Positions 1 through 12,700 of a DNA stretch of 64,000 nucleotides are shown piece after piece (positions within the stretch are counted from its first letter, which is position 1; each line of letters begins with the position of its first letter). The notes beneath the pieces were generated by a model that made no database searches, had not been told where the DNA came from, and saw nothing but the letters and a program-made list of their open reading frames with translations. Source of the DNA: Tyto alba. Lineage: Eukaryota; Chordata; Aves; Strigiformes; Tytonidae. The translations under genes and the position numbers were made by a program. Where the stretch lies: contig NW_024881261.1 of the NCBI RefSeq assembly GCF_018691265.1, positions 23,957,374 to 24,021,373 of the forward strand, given 5' to 3'.

Positions 1-3000
1 TTTATAAAATAGGATGAATACGATAGTACTAAAAATGTCTTAGAGGTGACTCAAATGCCATTTCATTTATATCCATAACGTGCTCCGAGATTCTTAAATG
101 AAAGGCAATCAAGAAATGTGGAGTAGGCTATCCATTAACATATAAAATAGCTAGCCAGATGCAAACAGATCTTCATGAGCATATTTGAGAAACTTACTTC
201 CTCACGTGGTACAGGACAGAGGGCTACCATTTTGGCTATCCCCTATCTCTAAAAAGAAAAGTTTCTTCCCCTAGAAAACTGCCCCTCCAATCCCTCCGAG
301 TATTTCTGCTTTCTATTTTCTAATTATCTTCCATTCCAAAAATCCTTCCAAGATGCAGCCAAGCCCACAAGCCAGAAAGGCCCCTTCCCCAGCTAAGCTC
401 CTGCTAGAAGCTCAGCAAGGCTCACCCCAGGAAGGAACAGATGGGGTCTCCAAGAGATTCACAGCACTGGCCACCAGAAATCATAAGCCACATCAAGGCC
501 AGACCTGCTTCACGCTTGTCAGAGTCTATCAGAGAACATTCTCTTGCAACTCATGACCTGTATTTTTGGAGGTCTTTTCTACTTAACTGGGGCAGCCAGG
601 ATGCAGGATCAAGCGACAGACATCTAAATTCTGACACGCGTTTCTGGAAACAATGCAAAAAAAGGTCTAAGCTTCAGTCTGACGTTCGGTGCCCATCACT
701 TTAAAAAAGGCTTTTTTATAATCTTGAATTATGATAAATATTTACTTCTAAGCAACTGCTAGGGGGAAAAAGTTTAACATTGTGCCGTTTGTTGCAACAT
801 GTTGAAAAATACAATCTCACTGATGGATCTGCAAAGATTTACTCAACAGTCACTACAAGCTCTTGATGCCATCCAGTGAAAGACAAAAACCCTCTTAATG
901 GGATTAAAATTCCAGAAGCGAGGAAGAAATGGGGGGAAGCCACAGCAGATTGAATGTAGCATCTTCAGGATGCTTTTTCAGGACTTAATCCTCTTCTAAG
1001 GTAACATGGTGTGCTTGGAATTTCAGTAATACATTTTTAACCACTGAAAGTGTTTGCAGAGATCTTAGCTGTTTCATACAAACCCTAAATATTACCTCCC
1101 CTATCTCAGGTCCCTCTAAAAAGATGCAAAAGAAAAGGGGGAGATAAGGTTGAGAGTCAGATGCTGCGAAGAGAGGATACAATGAGTCTAGGAAAACAGC
1201 ACATGGACAAATGAAGAGAAACAGATGATAAAAAATGGAGGAAGGAGGCAGAGCGCTTTGACAGCCTCTTCTCAAATGCTCATGCAAAGCATACTAGAAA
1301 TGTGTTGCAGAAACACCTTCTTCATAGGAACTGCCCCTGTGGATACTGGGCAGCACATTCTCAAGAGGATCTTCTGCAGTTTTCTCACTGCTCAGCAGTA
1401 GCACTGGCATAGCTCAAAACACCACTGTCAAAAGAGAAAGCATTCATGGTACTGGTATTTCTACCTCCCCTACAACATTAGAATCACTGAGTTCGAAACT
1501 GCTGAGTATTTTCATTTCAGGTAAGATCATCCTCTACAGTCTAGAAAGGCAAGAGCCAGCTGACAGCCACCCTCTCCAGATTCTTTCTCTCCCACCTTCA
1601 GCATTCATAACACAAAATGAAATGACTGCCCTTTTCACTTAGCATGCCCTAAGACTTGCTAGCAATGACTGCTCACTACTTATGCCCTTGTAGAGATTAC
1701 CAGCAAAAGAGGCAAAAATTCATCCACTTAATCTTCCTTCTTCATACCTGAAGATGACCAGAAAGGATCATAAAAGTCAGATCCTTATGCACTAGAAACA
1801 GCTCATCTTCGTTGGCCAGTTCCACAGAGGTTTGGTAAATTCCGAGGATTATGATTTTTAGGAGGGACTGAATATGGAATAATTGAGAAGGGATTTTTTG
1901 TTTGCTATATGCAGCTCAAATCTGTTAAACTTTACAAGGGAAAAACATTTTCCTTGTGCAACTTCCAACTGTCTCATTTCAATTGAGGACTGCAAGCTCC
2001 ATCTTTAAGGTAAAAGCAAGCACAGTTCCTTTTTTTTTTTTTTTGTTAAAGAAGCAAGCTATTCAGCTCTCCTTTAAGCATCAGAAATAAAAACATTTCC
2101 CCTCTCACGTACAACATCTACCATGGGCATGCAGTCAATCAAATTATACTCAGCACTTTCTTTTATTAGTCATTTTTTCTGAGAAGCTCTCTCAACGTGG
2201 ACCTGCATACTGCAAACAGGCTCACTGGGACAGCAGAGTCAATTTTATACCTTCACACAACATCCAATCTTCAAAACACTACCCTGACCACTGTAATCTA
2301 AGCTTTAAGATAAGGACCTGTGTGTTGAGATAACAGCCCTGAAACAGAGCTTTCATATAAAAGGCCAAAGAAAATGCCAGCTGTTCTGTCACTATTATAT
2401 CCCCTTCTCTCCCCACGGTGAGAGGCTATCAACAAATCCATGTAGTTATTTCTCGCTTTTAAAAAATAAAAATTCATTAACCTCTCGTGGCTCTGCAGAG
2501 AGCTTCTTTTAAATGGATAAATCTGGGTTTTATCTGCTTTGCCTGAGATTCTCTGCTTACTGATCACAGATTATTCCTCCATTTCACCCTGTTAAAACCC
2601 AAACAAAGCATCTTTTGGAATTATCTTGTCTGGGTTTGTTTTTAACATCACTAGAGCAGCCTTTGTTTTCAAGAGCTCTGGCCACCTATCTCCTGTTTTC
2701 CCACATGGGTCTGTAACTTGCACAAACACTACAGAGGTGAGAATCTCTGCCAGTTCGAACTAGAGAGTATAGGTCCTCTTAAGGACCAAGGTAAGATTGT
2801 GAACCTTCAAAAAAACCCCAAAAACTTTCAGAGGTGCTGAAATGCTCAAAACACAGGAACAGTGCAGTGAAATTAAGATAATATTAGCATTTTCTTTACA
2901 TAAGTATTATATACAACTGCTCCATTTTTCTATACCTGCCTGCTCGGAAACACTTTTTCTAAAACTGTTTGCTTAGAGAGTTATGGTCAAAGGCGGCTCT

Positions 3001-4546
3001 AAAGAATTATTAAAGGATGAAGCAAGTAAAGTAAATAATGGCTTTCAATTAGAGGTGCTACAGGCATGCAGCTTGAAATGAATTGTAAAGATAAAGCTAG
3101 CTTCAAACATTATGCAAGGGTTTCCTTTTCCAAGCTAAACTTGGGACCAGAAGCAGAACTTAAAATCTCAAAGACCTGAAAAAATGGAGATGAACCGAGA
3201 TGCGTCTTGCATGGATGCACAAAACACGTAAAAAAGGTGGTACAACTCCTAGTGAGGTAGAAGAGTGCTCTTGGGATCATGTAATGGATGAGGTTCAGTT
3301 CAGGTAAGGGGACACATATGTACAACCGTATTTTGTTTTATACATTTGCCTCAAATGTTCTGTGCCCTTGGATCGAAAGGTTAAAGGGTGCTTCATCCTG
3401 AAGTTGTTCTGGAAAAATGCTAAGGCAGCTGCTATCACATGCTTATCATTGTCACAGCTGGCACCCAGGACCTATCAAAGGGCAAGCGCTAAATGGGAAT
3501 CCAGAGGGAACAGCCTGGAGCCTCATACCGCTGGGAACAACCTCAGCACACCTGGAGAGACAGGCAATGCACCTACCTCAATGGCTACAAACCAGAGCTG
3601 GTGGGGAAGGTACAAAGGCAAGTCCTTGGCTCCGTGAGGCAGCATATGTACACATATCACAGACTTAGGAGAACACTTTATCACAAACTTTCAAGGACAC
3701 AGAGAATTAGAAGGGGCACTTAGTTTGATACCTTCTTCCTACTTGTTTTCTCCTTTGCCTGTCTCGCTTCCCTCTCCTCTGGAAAATCTCTCTCTCTGTG
3801 CTTTTCCCATATCGTTTCCTAATAGGTCACTGTATTACTCAAGGAACTGCCAAGGAAAGCAAACCACAAAGATGGTATCTCTCTTTCCCAATTGTGAGGC
3901 CACAGAGATGGTTCTCATGAAGGTTTGATCTGAGCATGTTTTCCCTGGTGAATTTTTGTATAGTCCCTGCCCAGGGATAGGGGTTGCTGGTGGACGATAT
4001 GAGTGGGCTGTAACAAAGCGTGAGAGAAAACCTTTCTTTTCCCCATTTGGTTATGTCCTGAAAAGCTAGATGGCTAAAACATAGGCTACAGCAGTTTACA
4101 CCACATGGACTAGCCTACACTTTTGCAATATAATATATACAGTTTATACATATCATAATAAAAAATAATATTCTATCCTATTCCAACACAACTTGCTTTT
4201 TCTTTAGATAGGTAGAGTTTACAGCTACAAATAGGCTGACAGAAGAAATCCGCATGTACTTGTTTCATATGTTGAGACAGGACCAACCACCACAGGCATC
4301 CTCCTCTTAAATTCAGAGAGGTTAGCTACAGGTCCCAAAATGAAAAATGCTCCATTTAAACCCAAAAAACTGTTGACAGCATCACACATGGTACCTCAGC
4401 ATCTTTGCAGGCTACTTCTGTGTTTAAGATGAGAACAATTGCAGCAATCAACTCTTTCACTCAAATTAAACGCAACCTTGACTTTCCTGGCATACCATAC
4501 ACACTAGAAATTTGTCTGGGGCCTCTAGTTATTCTGGGGATTTTAC
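1..4546 (-). other. NDST2: Start of the NDST2 intron after the first coding exon
   Basis: This stretch follows the donor in transcript sense. I searched the minus strand for the next coding exon using its expected TFNLGFSGKFYHTG-type motif and found nothing, so the intron appears longer than 4.5 kb. It holds unique A+T-rich sequence, a T15 run at 2030-2044 and no recognisable interspersed repeat. The small open frames here have no family resemblance. Confidence 0.7.
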
Positions 4547-4549
4547 CTC
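4541..4549 (-). other. NDST2: 5' splice donor closing the NDST2 coding exon
   Basis: On the minus strand the last codon GAG (4549-4547) is followed directly by GTAAAA (4546-4541), a standard donor. After this point the reading frame continues only a few codons to a stop and loses family similarity. The position agrees with the known NDST family boundary after the KVxDVE motif, where the protein continues into an ALL-T-QN-LR segment in the next exon. Confidence 0.9.
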
Positions 4550-5539
4550 TACATCAGACACCTTCATGCGAGTGCCCTCTTTTCCCACAAATATATCATC
4601 AATGTCGACGAGGATATAGCGATCAAGTGTAAGACAGAGGCGCTTGCCAGTCAAGTAGGCAATGGCATCCACGAAAATGAGTTTGTGCAGCCAAAAATTG
4701 AGGTTATTGCCGAAGAGAACCCGCTGGATCCCATCATGGAGACCCAGGTCCTGCACCACAGTGGCATGCAACGCTTTGTGGGTGGCCAGGTGAGGAATGG
4801 ACTCCGAGGACTTTGTGCTGGCCAACAGCACTGGCTCATAGGTGCTGTGGTTTGACTGGAACACAGTCCAGTCATCTCCAGGCAGGGGACCCTGCTCTAC
4901 CTCATTCGCCCGGGTGACGTAGAGAAGAGGAGCACTAGGGTTGATGTGATAGTCCCGCAGCCCCAAGTTGGAATGTAGAAAAAGGGGGAAACCCTTGAGC
5001 TGTGCACTGAGCAGGCTGTTCTCATTGGCTTTGAAAAAACCTATAATCCCCACTCCGTACTCCACACAGTATTTGTCCAGCAGCTCTCGGTTCCAAGCAT
5101 CTAGGTTCACATATTTAAGGATGTTCTCATAGATAATAAGAGCGTAGCGTCCTCTGTCTTTGTCTGTGAGGGTGGGCATATCCCCTTTGCCAGGGGCAAT
5201 CTCTGTCCTGTATTTAAATCGGCTAGACTCCAGGATGGCCACTATTTCCTGCCCCAACTGGGAGTAAATGCTTTCCACAAAGACTAGCACCACAGGATCT
5301 GTGCGTGAGGTATCCACGGATTTCGTGAGCCTCCAGCTGGCTTGAGGTGGGATCAAGATGCGGTGCTGGTTGCTGCAGTCACTGAAGGGCAGGGGTGGCG
5401 GCTCCTTGATTTTGGGACTGTTAGTGACGTAGTAAGCCAGGATGCACATGGAGATCAGGCTGAAGGCAATGAGCAGCAGGATCAATCTGTGGAGCTCCAG
5501 CTGTCGCACGTGCCGCACTACTTTCCACAACTGAATCAT
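4547..5539 (-). CDS. NDST2: NDST2 first coding exon (partial gene, residues 1-331)
   Basis: Bifunctional Golgi type II membrane enzyme that removes acetyl from N-acetylglucosamine of heparan sulfate/heparin precursor and sulfates the freed amine. This exon gives cytosolic residues 1-18 (start MIQLWKVVR), a membrane anchor at about 19-38, a variable stem to about 78, then the N-deacetylase domain from [13 protein letters not shown] onward. Visible family landmarks are [15 protein letters not shown] (224-238, with an N-H-S glycosylation sequon at N230), [13 protein letters not shown] (265-277) and [15 protein letters not shown] (312-326), whose acidic cluster belongs to the deacetylase active region. 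The tail and anchor ([15 protein letters not shown]) match NDST2 and not NDST1, 3 or 4. The ATG at 5539-5537 has ACC before it and A after it. An in-frame GTG at 5578 only lengthens the open frame and is not a start. The exon stops in phase 0 after codon GAG. The rest of the deacetylase domain and the sulfotransferase domain lie outside the window. No internal stop or frameshift is seen. Confidence 0.97.
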
Positions 5540-5652
5540 GGTGAGGCGGGCTGCCCACCCCCTCCTCACACTCTGCACCCACGTCGTTCTTGAAATCTCC
5601 AGTGCCGCCGTGGCAATACCCAGCAGCAGCTCGCAAAAAAGAAGGAGCAGCT
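5540..5652 (-). other. NDST2: Likely 5'UTR part of the NDST2 exon with predicted splice acceptor
   Basis: Reading the minus strand into the ATG, a fairly pyrimidine-rich stretch ending in TCGCTCCGCAG places an AG at 5652-5651, so the exon could start at 5650 and carry about 111 bases of 5'UTR. The alternative AG in GCGAG about 25 bases further on is weaker. NDST genes normally have a non-coding first exon, which fits. This is inferred from splice-site appearance only. Confidence 0.5.
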
Positions 5653-7437
5653 GCGGAGCGAGACAAAGCTAAAGCAAAGAGCTACAAGGCTAGACACCCA
5701 GGGAACTGCCATTTATCTCAAGTAACCATGGCCCTCAATTCCCATCGCTCTTTTGTGTGCTTCCTCCTGTTCCTCTCCTCTCACTCAGGAAAGTCTTTCG
5801 GAGGAGCAAGGTTTCCTGAATCTTGTCTCCAGCAGCAAATCAGTCTGTCATCCTGGGCACAAGCAGTTTCAGCTCAGCCTTCCCAGGTGTCCTGTTTCTC
5901 ATTTAGCTGTTTCGCATTCACATGATGGCACCTTCTCTTTGCATCCTGCAATTTAAAAAGAGAAAGTCAATTCTCAGTATGGATTCATGGTATTTAATGG
6001 GTTGGAGATGAAACAGCAGGACCAGCAGGTGCTAGGTGGGCAGCATCACTCGTCTGTCAGCAGGCAGACCCATTCCCAGGGAAGTGAGGCACACCATTTG
6101 TGCGGGAGCTTGGCAGAACAACTGTAATGGCCTTTAGGAGAAAGGTCCTGACAGTGCACAGGGCTCAGCATTCGCCTTGGGTGAGATTTTCACACACTAC
6201 AGCAAACATGGCCAGCATATCTGGCCTTCTCGCACTTTTCTTTATGCTACTGAACAGAAAACATGAACCCCTCTTATTCTAGCCTATATTTCAAAATTAA
6301 CAAAAAGAAGAGAGAGCCCTCACATTCTCTGTCTTGTCCTGTTCTCATACTAATGATGATATGCCCAAGTCCTTGCCAGTGACTTCCAAGGCCCTCAGGA
6401 TACGGCTGTCCTAAACCCAGCACGATGCCTTGAATTCCCACCAGCTCCCTTGCCCCACAGCTCCCCATTTCCATGGCTCTCACCCCTCTCTATGAGGCTG
6501 ATCGACTCGTCCTGGGAACTCACGTTCTTCCAGGGCTCTCAAAACGCAGCTCTGGAGAAGAATTGTCCCTCAGACATCAGAGCTGGGGGACACAGGCTGC
6601 CCACACACTGCACACCTAATTGCTGCCAACTGAGTCAGTTGGAGAGGAAACAGCTCCTGAAACCTTCCTCACTTTCCCTCGTATGTCACTGAAAAGCATG
6701 AGGCCAGTTTTACATCACCAACAGTACCATGTAAATTTGGGTTGGTCTCAAATATATGAGAGCTTCTTGTTACAAAGCTCTCTCACCTCCTGCTTTGTGT
6801 TTATGACAGCAGACTATCTCACCATATGTTGTTATTTTTCCATGATAAAATGCTCAACAAAGGCAACCAATACCAAGCCATCTAAAACATAAACACCAGG
6901 GAAAGTAACTACATTGCTCCTTGGTTTAAAAATAAAATCAAAACACTGTGTAGTTTTCTCTCCCTTACCAGAAGTGTGACCTACCTACAGCAACAACACC
7001 CAGGTGTGCATTAGTTGGGATACAGGCACATTTTTGGGGAGCACCTGCTGTCCCTCCCAGCACAGTGCAAGGATACCCTGAATGCCAGATGTTGCTCATC
7101 ACGTCAGTCATGCCCAAAATGAGCTCTCTGTAAAAGTTAAAGGAACTTTTTTCTCTAAAAACCTTTCTTACCTGTACTCCTGCAGACATGTGCTGCACCA
7201 CATACAATCCCTCTAACCACCTGCTCAACTGGCACAGCTTACAACACCAGGAGGCACAAGAGCAACAACAAAAAGTACTATCAAAACAGTTCTTCATCCT
7301 TTCTCCATTCCTCTCATTTTTGAGCCTTTTTGCTACTATCATTCTGATAAAACAAGGAATATTAGAAGCCTATTTTGTCCATGGGTTTCAGGCAGACATA
7401 AGGTTTTTATACAGTAAAGTCAGAGTTCTAACAACTA

Positions 7438-7525
7438 GCTCCACCAGAAAAGAAACTACTTGTGAGGCAGATGCTTATTTTGCTCCACCAGAAAAGAAAT
7501 TACTTGCAAGACAGATGCTCATTTT
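7438..7525. repeat. Two-copy imperfect tandem duplication, 44-bp unit
   Basis: Copy 1 is 7438-7481 and copy 2 is 7482-7525, directly adjacent. Both begin GCTCCACCAGAAAAGAAA and end CATTTT or TATTTT. They differ at five positions, all transitions, giving 39/44 identity. This is a local duplication in non-coding DNA. Confidence 0.9.
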
Positions 7526-7914
7526 GTAATGTGTATTACTAAACAGAAAAAAATCCTTCTGAGTCAGGGAAAATATCAGTTCACAGATGAGGCCAAAAGT
7601 CCCACTCTAAGACCAGACTGTTTTCCAAACTGCTCGTACAGCTTGAAACAGAGGAAAAAAAAAAAAAAAAAACCAAGCAGATTTTATATGAAGAGACATA
7701 ATATTGCTAACTTTGTGACAGCAGATGGAAAAGTCAGAGTGCTCTTTACACCAGCGCTACAATGATCATCAAGCATTATCTCAAGTAACTTTTATGCTAT
7801 AAGCTCAGTAAAGCAGGGACCGGCTTGGGTAATGTACAATGAAACCTTAGACCCGATGAGGTCTTCAGAATTGCTGTAGACTGTAAATGTAAAGTATGTT
7901 ACAGAAATAATTTT

Positions 7915-7990
7915 CCACTGGAGAATCTGAGACACAGCAAATCTTACTGAAGGTCACACTGCAAGGCAGCAGATGAATCAAGATTTAAAA
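7915..7990 (-). repeat. Ancient MIR-like SINE fragment
   Basis: The plus strand reads like the reverse complement of a MIR core: GAGAATCTGAGACACAG followed at the expected spacing by GAAGGTCACACTGCAAGG, then an AGATTTAAA-like end. These correspond to the usual GAGGAAACTGAGGCACAG and AAGGTCACACAGC motifs. Strongly diverged, recognised by motif order only. Confidence 0.5.
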
Positions 7991-9758
7991 ACAAAACAAA
8001 ACAAAAAAAACTCTGTTCCCCAGACTCCAAATGGATTAAGCCTCCATTCCCGAATGGCCCTCTGTAATGACAGAGCTGGCTTTGGAAATCCAGCTCAGTC
8101 AGCTACAACAAGCTGTGTTTTCTTCAACCCAGATGACCTATCATCTCTCAATTTTGTCTCTACATACTGTTAACTTTTTATTGGAAAAAGGACAAGAAAG
8201 AGAAGGGGAGAAATTACTATGGGAAGATGTAAAAAACAGAGTTCAGATAGCTTTTTCCTTATTTTGTTATTGAAGTGACAACTGATTTTGAATGCATGAC
8301 TCTCCAGACTGAGTGCAGGATATGGCTTGTAATTTCAGTTCAAGATCAGTCCCAGTGACTGGGACAGCCAGAGTATCAGCATAACACCCCGAAACATATG
8401 CCACCTTTCAAAAGCAACCAGGAAAATTACCTTTCCACCTCCACAGTGAGCCTTTCCCACCCCACTGACTCTGCAAGGAAGACCCTGGGGATGTTACCAT
8501 CCTTGTGCTTGGCACTAGAGCTCCAAAATTGGATTGAATTGCGGAGAGGCAGGAGCCAGAGGAGGCAGAATTCAGCAGGGGACAGAGAGATGTTAGATAG
8601 AAACATGTAATAAATGCTGTATCTTTTTTATGAGGTGAATTCCCTGTAAGACACAATAGATACACAGCTCCATGCGTATCAGCTGCTATGAGAAGTGGTC
8701 TTTCTACTCTGTGCAAATTCTACTCTCTGCAACAAATTAATGCAAAACACTCAACTCAGATCCCTACATACTCGATTTTGATTGGGAAGACTGAGAATTG
8801 CAAGTCAGTGTCTTCCCAAATAGCTCACCTCCTTTTGCTTTTTAATCCTATTGGATAAAATAGACTAATTAGACTATTTTGGAATCAAAGATTCACTATC
8901 TTAACATGCATTAGACAAGAAGTTGTTTTTGCAGAAGAAAATAATGTAAAGAGGGACTTACAAGCTCAGGAGCCCATGCGCCGCCTGCAGAAATTTGCAA
9001 GCGTATCTAGGGTAGAATTTGTAATCTAACCACCACAGTAACAGTAAGAAAACCAAGAGTAGGCATATCTATGCAAAAGCCTGGCAAAGCACTGTACTAC
9101 TATTACAAATCCATGCCCTCAAAACATCAACCTTGAAAACATTTCTCTTCCCTGGTTACACTCACTCACCTCTCCAATTTCATTTTTAGTGTTGAACCGA
9201 GTCTCTATTTTGCAGAGCTGTAGTTTCAATTTCTTAGTTATCAGTTTAAAGATGAAAATCACAAAACAACTGGATTATTCTGTAGAATAAGGATGAAGCC
9301 AGAGTTTAAGCTAGGCTGCCACACCTGCAGTGCCCAGCTGAGGAGCAAGAGGGAGAGGAACTCCCTTTGCTGGACACTTCTGAATCACAGCAGTGTTTTG
9401 ATAACAATGACTCCATTCAAGCCTCTATCGAAGCTCCCAAACAAGCTCCCATTTGTTACATGGGTGAGCTCAAAAAACCAAATTTAAAAAAAAAAAAGGC
9501 CTGTATCAGATTTCTGCTCAAGAATCTGTCAGCTCCGATCTCTTTAACAAGGCTTCACAGCCAGAGGGCACGCCAGCTGGCATGGTATGCATTTAGCTCT
9601 TTGGGGACCACATCAGCTGGTTTAGGTTCAAATGACAAGGAAAAACAACAAAACAAATATACCAACCAAAAATTATATTAAAAGATGAGAGAGCTGTCAG
9701 AAACCACCCATATCCAAAACACAAAGCCCAGAAAGATCTACACTGGAGAAAGGAAGGG

Positions 9759-9780
9759 AAAAAAAAAAAAAAAAAAAAAA
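9759..9780. repeat. A22 homopolymer
   Basis: Uninterrupted run of 22 A after AGGAAGGG. There is no recognisable retroposon body upstream, so I treat it as a simple repeat, not as the tail of a processed gene copy. Confidence 0.9.
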
Positions 9781-12700
9781 TCACACTGAAAATTGTTCCC
9801 TCTTAAAGAAAAAGAAAATACCTGTGTCCTCTTTTGAGCTCAAACTCCTTGGAATCTAACACCACAAACCCCCCAAGTTTATAGATAACCTGAGGTCCAT
9901 TCTGAACTCCTGTCAGGACCGCCTGAATGCAAATTTCAGGAGGCAGCAGTCAGGACGCACAGCAAGGATGTAGTGTTTCACTGTTGCAAGGACGCAGGCT
10001 CAGCAGGCTCCCGTCCTGCCAGAAAAGCATCGCTAGATCACGGAGCATCAGCTGTAAGATCGGCTATCTCGCAAATCACCAGCATTAACACAAACGTTTC
10101 ATAAAACTTAACTTCTGCTTCCTAGTGATATACAGCGTTAATGTGAAACATAAACCGTTTTGTGAATTATCAGCTGCTAAGCCACATGGCAACTGATGTG
10201 ATATGAAAGCAAGATAACAATCAGAATTGTGTGGTTTTAATGTCTGATCCCCAGATATTTCCAGTGCTTGGAAATTATTGTGGGGGTCAGTACAAATGCT
10301 CAAGACCAGCTCTTATCGAAAACCAGTGACCGGAATGTAGGTATTTGAGGCTGCTGGTATATTCATGCTAAGGCACCCCCATATGGAAGATAATGGGTGT
10401 CATTTGACACCTTTATCAAGAACTTTGGTCATACAAGCTCCTTCCTAGCTGAGCCACAGAAGGTCTTACCACCCTAAAACACCAGTGTCTCAAGTACATT
10501 TCCCCAGCCCTTTTTATTATTCATAATATAACCCCTCTTTCTGGAATGCACAGCAGCAGGATCTTGCCTTTGTCCAGAACAGCTCTAATTCAGAGGTCTT
10601 TCTTTGGCACTTCCTGTGAGACGGTTGTTGCCTTGGGCCCCTCAGGGACTGCAGTAATTGAGTTACTCAGTAATCAGAGAAGGAATATGATTGATTTTCC
10701 AACCCATTCCACTTTAGTGGTGTCATCATGACACAAAATTCCTCATTAGTCTGCTTGATTGTGAGACACCACAGCCCCTCCCTTGTCTGTGGTGGTATCT
10801 GCCAGGCCTCCACGTACAGCCCCCGTCTCTCATGAAAGTGGGGAACCTGGCAAGTAATGTCACCCAAGCACAGTGAGTCACACGGCGAAAGAACGAGTAG
10901 AACCTCAGGAGAATGAACGCTGGTTGTATTCTACATATTGGATTAAAAAAAAAAAATACTGTGGAAATTACAGCCATTTTGTAGTGTTATTGCCAACCAA
11001 GGTCTTTTTTTGGGGTCTGGGCGTGTGTTTCAGCTAGCACCCACTGCCAGTCAAATCCTACAGTGAGTGACTGCTCAAGGAATACAAAACTCAGATCAGA
11101 GGCAAGAACCGCTAATGATGGCCATGCTGCTCCAACAGAGGCTTGCAGTCTCCAGCCAGTGCTGTGCTCTGCTTCAGCTAGTCCCCGTGCAGGGATAGGC
11201 CTCTTTTGGTACAGACCTGCAGTAAGCCGGAAAGCTGCCAGCTGGCCAGCAAGCTTGACATGTGTCAGTCTGATATAGGAGACAAAGACCTGTGTGAGGA
11301 AGTAATAATATTTTTTTATTTTATTATCATCCCCAGACAGGTATGTAACTTCATACCTTCTGCATGAGGACAGATCCCATGAGCTCTCAGCCCAGCGTTG
11401 CAGAAACCCAACCGCAAGCTTCAATTTACCCTTGTGCCAGCGCAATGAAGTTTGAGGGCACCATGAAGGCACAGAGAGGCTGGCTCACATTGCCAGGCCA
11501 GCTCCATGGGGGGCTGCACAGGGATCCCATGACTCCTACAAGGTTCCTGCAGTTGGGATGTATTATATACCCCTTCCACTGACAACCTAGTTTGTGGCAG
11601 ATCTTTGTTCTCTTACTCCTTTACAGGACAAAAAAAGGAACAAGAGGTTTAGTCCCTTCCATGCCAATGACAGAGGCATGGCCCAGCACTACCTGCTAGC
11701 AATGTAAACTGATCCCTTCCTCTGAAAACAAAAACATCCTCCTTAAAAAAGCCTCCAGGAAATCTGGTTTTCAGCTCCCTGCCTTCTCCTCATCATACTA
11801 CAATGACTGCTCAGGATTATTACAACTGACCTCAATAATATCCAAAAACGAGGGAATTTCAAACTTCTACACTGAGGTACTCCCTCAAGTTGAATAGCAG
11901 CACCACAAGCCCCTACATATTTTACTGTCTTGGCCTAGGACAAATTTGAGAAGGGAAAACAGTACTGTCTTGTTTTTCAGCCTGCCTAAAGATTAGATGT
12001 GCAAATCAGGAACCCAAAGAATAGTTTAACAAACTAAATTCCAGCCTTCAACAATTGTTGGTGCTACCTACTTAATAAAAATACGTAGCTTGGCACCTGC
12101 GCACCTTTGCTGGAATAAAAAGTAAGGACTACAAGTATTGTGGCAGTGGAAGCGCTCTCTGAAGTCAGAGCTTTTCACCAGCTGAGGGGACGTAACTGCT
12201 CTGGGGGTGCACGGGTCTCTGTAATGCAACTGCTCACATCAGAGAAAGAAGGCACTATCCTCAAAAATAACCGCAGAGGCATACCCACTCCTTTATTTAA
12301 TGTGCTACTGAACCCCTAACATCTGGGTGTCAGGTCACCACAAAAACTGCACAGTTTCATTCCAGCCTTACCCTTCCTTCTGTTCTGTGCCTTTCCTGAC
12401 ATAGAGGTCTATGCATGCTCTGACCCTAACCCTTTTCCCAAACCAGGTGATAACATGAGATACCAGCTCCATTCTGCAGCCAGCCACTTGGGGCTGTGGG
12501 ACAGAGAACCAGAGTTAGTGCAGGTTAGAGCCTGCCACACAAGGGCACTTCAAGCTGCTCTCCAATCCCACCCAGGTGGGAAGTGAATACCGTAGTCACT
12601 CCAAATGGTGGGAACACACCAACTCAGCCTCCTCCTTACATCAGTAATCAGCATGCATGCTCTATCATGGCAAAACATCTTGAACTCAACTGTGAGAACA

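Noticed and set aside
5540..5578. Upstream in-frame extension of NDST2 starting at 5578
   Set aside because: The codon there is GTG. The ATG at 5539 has a good Kozak context and matches the known NDST2 amino terminus.
4651..5666. Overlapping frames on both strands across the NDST2 exon
   Set aside because: Shadow frames of the real coding exon with no independent support.
9557..9573. CTCF-like word CCAGAGGGCAC
   Set aside because: Only the 3' half of the motif fits, and such short matches are frequent by chance.
10987..11472. 161-codon minus-strand frame with SYIRLTHVKLAGQ, reminiscent of the CaMKII hub-domain AYIRLTQ segment
   Set aside because: Only a few residues agree. The flanking residues and exon boundaries do not fit the CaMKII hub, and no other CaMKII exon is seen.
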